7,986 nt of DNA from Candidatus Pacearchaeota archaeon (GTDB lineage Archaea; Nanobdellota; Nanobdellia; Pacearchaeales; GW2011-AR1): NCBI GenBank assembly GCA_003693875.1, contig RFLO01000036.1, forward strand, positions 1 to 7,986. Reading direction: 5' to 3'. Made by a program: the position numbers and the translations under genes. Below are positions 7,201-7,986 of this stretch, piece by piece. The notes beneath the pieces are model-generated. The model was not told the DNA's origin, did no database searches, and saw only the letters and a list, made by a program, of their open reading frames with translations. The first letter of the stretch is position 1; the number at the start of each line of letters is the position of its first letter.

Positions 7201-7986
7201 AAACCCATTAACTTTGGAAAAACGGGCTCTTTTGATATTGTTGGTATGTGTCTTACTAATTCAGATATAGTTTATGCTGTTTCTCGTGATGGCTTATCGG
7301 TTCTTCGCTCAGATGATGCGGGTCAGACTTGGAGAGACTATGGAACACCAACTGCTGGTGTAAAACTAACAGGTTTTGACTCCCTTCCAACATTTGCTAT
7401 AGACCCTGTTGGATGCAATAAAGTCTATGGTCTTTTGAACGGTGATCTGGCAGTGTATAACGGAACTTCATGGAAACCCCTCAACGTTTTAAAAATGGTT
7501 ACTCCTAGCTATCGAAACTTTATAAGGGGTGTCGCAGTGGACCCTTCAAATCCAAATATAATCTATGCTGAAAGTTTTGTTGGCGGAGAAAATTTCATAT
7601 TTAGGAGTCTTGATGGCGGCCAAACGTGGCAAAATATCTCGTATAACTTCCCGAGAATGGGTGCTCAAGCACTAAAGGTAAACCCGCATACAGGTGAGCT
7701 TTTTCTTGGCTCAAACATAGGAATGTGGATCTTTCCTTCCACTACTCCCCAAGACGATATTTACTATTCAAAAGCAATTTCCAGGCCCTCTTGTTATGAT
7801 GGAATACAAAACGGAAAAGAGACCGGAATAGACAGCGGACCGGTTTGCGATAATGCAAAGAGTAACTTAAATTCTTGCACCCCCGGCCAAAAAGGAAACT
7901 GCCTTTTGCAAAAAGGAGTCTGTGCAGGTTCAAAGCAGACCTGTTCAGCCTCAGGGATTTGGCCTGGATGCAGTGCAGCAGATTAC
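4216..7986 (+). CDS. Giant secreted multi-domain surface protein (Asp-box propeller, discoidin-like and MopE-like modules), C-terminus beyond the window
   Basis: From ATG 4216 the frame is open for 1257 codons to the last base with no stop, so the gene continues to the right. Domains in order: signal peptide (about 1-28, 'MKLKRSVSYFLVIVLTLFLA', then 'VQLTGYSVF'); a beta-sandwich resembling concanavalin/LamG-type domains (about 53-274, ending 'YLDDVFVSAI'); a cysteine-rich MopE-like module (279-346) with 'KCDGLDNDCD'; an Asp-box propeller region (about 355-1187); a 'CYDGIQNGKETGIDSGPVC' motif (1193-1211); and the beginning of a second cysteine-rich module (from about 1217). At least eleven Asp-box copies (S-x-D-G-G-x-T-W type) start at residues 406, 460, 518, 703, 746, 786, 844, 948, 988, 1032 and 1131. 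A discoidin-like domain (about 551-668) interrupts them. Asp-box propellers occur in sialidases, sortilin-type receptors and GH74 xyloglucanases; which applies here is undecided. The protein is exported, and adhesion or glycan binding/processing at the cell surface is my inference. The start is supported by the signal peptide and the TATA-like box 26 bases upstream. Confidence 0.93.
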   Translation, partial: MKLKRSVSYFLVIVLTLFLANFFSVQLTGYSVFHPIKSIFFQGGALGPQANVNYYENFDLRALGSADLGTHKTQNDFSWRVVKGSFDVENVSGYVVLKTTLKNDTKSSIIVTNEKNLYEFNMSFLTGTTWSLPAAAYFYYQNQSNYYIFVYGGAYDSDVSYLVNCGTSCRKGSLYRVLNGKVTLIGYDPLLKVAHNDGDPSKGYANFTVRAAFKQDGLHFLISKKENSSGSIVTESYEFVDNAPPFKDGSFGFGSKGGKWSSAYLDDVFVSAIAPPAGECIDGRKKWCPKVYGVCRGTTITCTNGKWPVCNDSMYLLHNPEYEQTETKCDGLDNDCDFQIDEEWVCIDKNRPSFDGWRVIPIRWKSEFDLGLLGGETEQIAHGFARCQSNPKIIYFNQDVAGLWKSVDGGHSWQKTEGFGLVIPFGQSIEVDPEDCNVVYSFYDNVYNYLAASAEGLYRSTDRGAHWERVLAVPTGYLGGKSRIYKHNIAYDPTSIKPGVGAFRWYAVVQGDGDIYRSENRGTTWSKIYSLNDIFNESFNISSQGDFNRRWPPENMFDGDMNSGSVLSPINGFKVIINFFSPKDIDKIELYQSDYKSSFDIAKGILIEFDNGAPIAYNLSKLPGIQQNVTINRQQVRQMNITITSVYESSNQSVDWGGFREIILFGNGKKLLIDRPRLISEMEIDPINGSKIYVSTELGLFCSKDGAKTFAKCGNFPDGEVSSIEINQKNPNIIYAVLKGKGLYVSYDEAKTFSLLRSGLTEKVFLNPSFPDRIYLIFRDRNIEVSQDGGKTWITQIPILDHTGSLFPPGNWKKTISYGSTGVVPNPKDPDEAVVFSHAAVYKTIDGGRTFRMSSTLFTGFAPSWWMDTIAFDPLNKNRFMTFDNDVGPVFTNTTADYFEVRSYPVWTWLRKDISWTGAYSGDFQPVKGSNTIVASVGDYWRTQLMRTTNAGKNWTLVTTGPGNLSRNLFVAFHRQKPNIVYAGGRISYDAGATFKPINFGKTGSFDIVGMCLTNSDIVYAVSRDGLSVLRSDDAGQTWRDYGTPTAGVKLTGFDSLPTFAIDPVGCNKVYGLLNGDLAVYNGTSWKPLNVLKMVTPSYRNFIRGVAVDPSNPNIIYAESFVGGENFIFRSLDGGQTWQNISYNFPRMGAQALKVNPHTGELFLGSNIGMWIFPSTTPQDDIYYSKAISRPSCYDGIQNGKETGIDSGPVCDNAKSNLNSCTPGQKGNCLLQKGVCAGSKQTCSASGIWPGCSAADY
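5050..5253 (+). other. MopE-like cysteine-rich module 1 within the large surface protein
   Basis: Residues 279-346 hold eight cysteines (280, 288, 295, 302, 310, 329, 336, 346). The block ends in 'ETKCDGLDNDCDFQIDEEW', matching the repeated metal-binding motif of MopE-type proteins (usual form CDGxDNDCDGxxDE). The acidic residues are expected to bind a divalent cation and the cysteines to form disulfides outside the cell. The usual Gly after the second 'CD' is Phe here. Confidence 0.8.
5866..6219 (+). other. Discoidin-like (F5/8 type C) domain inserted in the propeller region
   Basis: Residues about 551-668 break the Asp-box series between copies at 518 and 703. They begin 'WPPENMFDGDMNSGS' and continue 'FKVIINFFSPKDIDKIELY', the typical opening of a discoidin beta-sandwich, and end 'WGGFREIILFGNG', like the closing strand of that fold. 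Such domains commonly bind glycans. The assignment is by pattern recognition only. Confidence 0.6.
7792..7848 (+). other. CxDGIQNG-type motif after the propeller
   Basis: 'CYDGIQNGKETGIDSGPVC' (residues 1193-1211) matches the short surface-protein motif CxDGIQNGxETGxDCGGxC that I associate with archaeal and bacterial extracellular proteins. The central Cys of the usual form is Ser here, leaving two cysteines. It separates the propeller from the second cysteine-rich module. Confidence 0.55.
7867..7986 (+). other. Start of a second MopE-like cysteine-rich module, cut by the right edge
   Basis: Residues about 1218-1257 show cysteines at 1221, 1229, 1236, 1243 and 1252. The intervals are 8, 7, 7 and 9, against 8, 7, 7 and 8 for the first five cysteines of module 1. 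Shared positions read 'GVCxGxxxTC' and 'WPxC'. The expected 'CDGxDNDCD' part would lie just beyond the window. Confidence 0.7.

Overview
The window looks archaeal, most likely from a DPANN-type lineage (Woesearchaeota/Pacearchaeota-like), although the exact phylum cannot be fixed from this sequence. The evidence is: (1) four genes have an AT-rich TATA-like box centred about 25-29 bases before the start codon and no Shine-Dalgarno site, the arrangement expected of leaderless archaeal transcripts; (2) one protein carries the archaeal C-terminal beta-propeller family signature (PF09826-like) behind a winged-helix domain; (3) a very large secreted protein begins with a signal peptide ending near 'LTGYSVF' and carries MopE-like 'CDGxDNDCD' modules, both of which I associate with DPANN surface proteins. 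The DNA is AT-rich and gene-dense, and no stretch over 300 bases lacks a gene. I see no tRNA, rRNA, CRISPR array or insertion sequence.

Layout from left to right. Bases 1-166 (minus) hold the N-terminal part of an unrecognised protein cut by the left edge. It lies 16 bases downstream of a 122-residue unrecognised gene (183-551, minus), and the two probably form one transcription unit. A divergent promoter region (552-670) separates this from a plus-strand 798-residue gene (671-3067), which encodes a winged-helix DNA-binding domain, one membrane helix and an extracytoplasmic beta-propeller. Converging on it from the right is a minus-strand pair: an exonuclease III-family AP endonuclease (3248-4003), followed by a small acidic open frame (3054-3251) whose start overlaps the endonuclease stop (ATGA) and whose end overlaps the propeller gene by 14 bases. 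A second divergent promoter region (4004-4215) contains two TATA-like boxes and a 9-bp inverted repeat. From 4216 to the right edge runs one uninterrupted open frame of 1257 codons without a stop.

That last frame encodes a secreted multi-domain protein: signal peptide, a concanavalin-like beta-sandwich, a cysteine-rich MopE-like module, a large Asp-box (BNR-type) beta-propeller region interrupted by a discoidin-like carbohydrate-binding domain, a 'CxDGIQNG' motif, and the start of a second MopE-like module with nearly the same cysteine spacing as the first. It is best read as a cell-surface adhesion or glycan-processing protein.

Two genes point to the cell surface: a possible membrane-tethered regulator with an outside sensor, and a giant surface protein. 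The endonuclease is ordinary DNA repair. Nothing in the sequence proves that these genes work together. The most interesting items are the winged-helix/propeller fusion and the layered architecture of the large surface protein.
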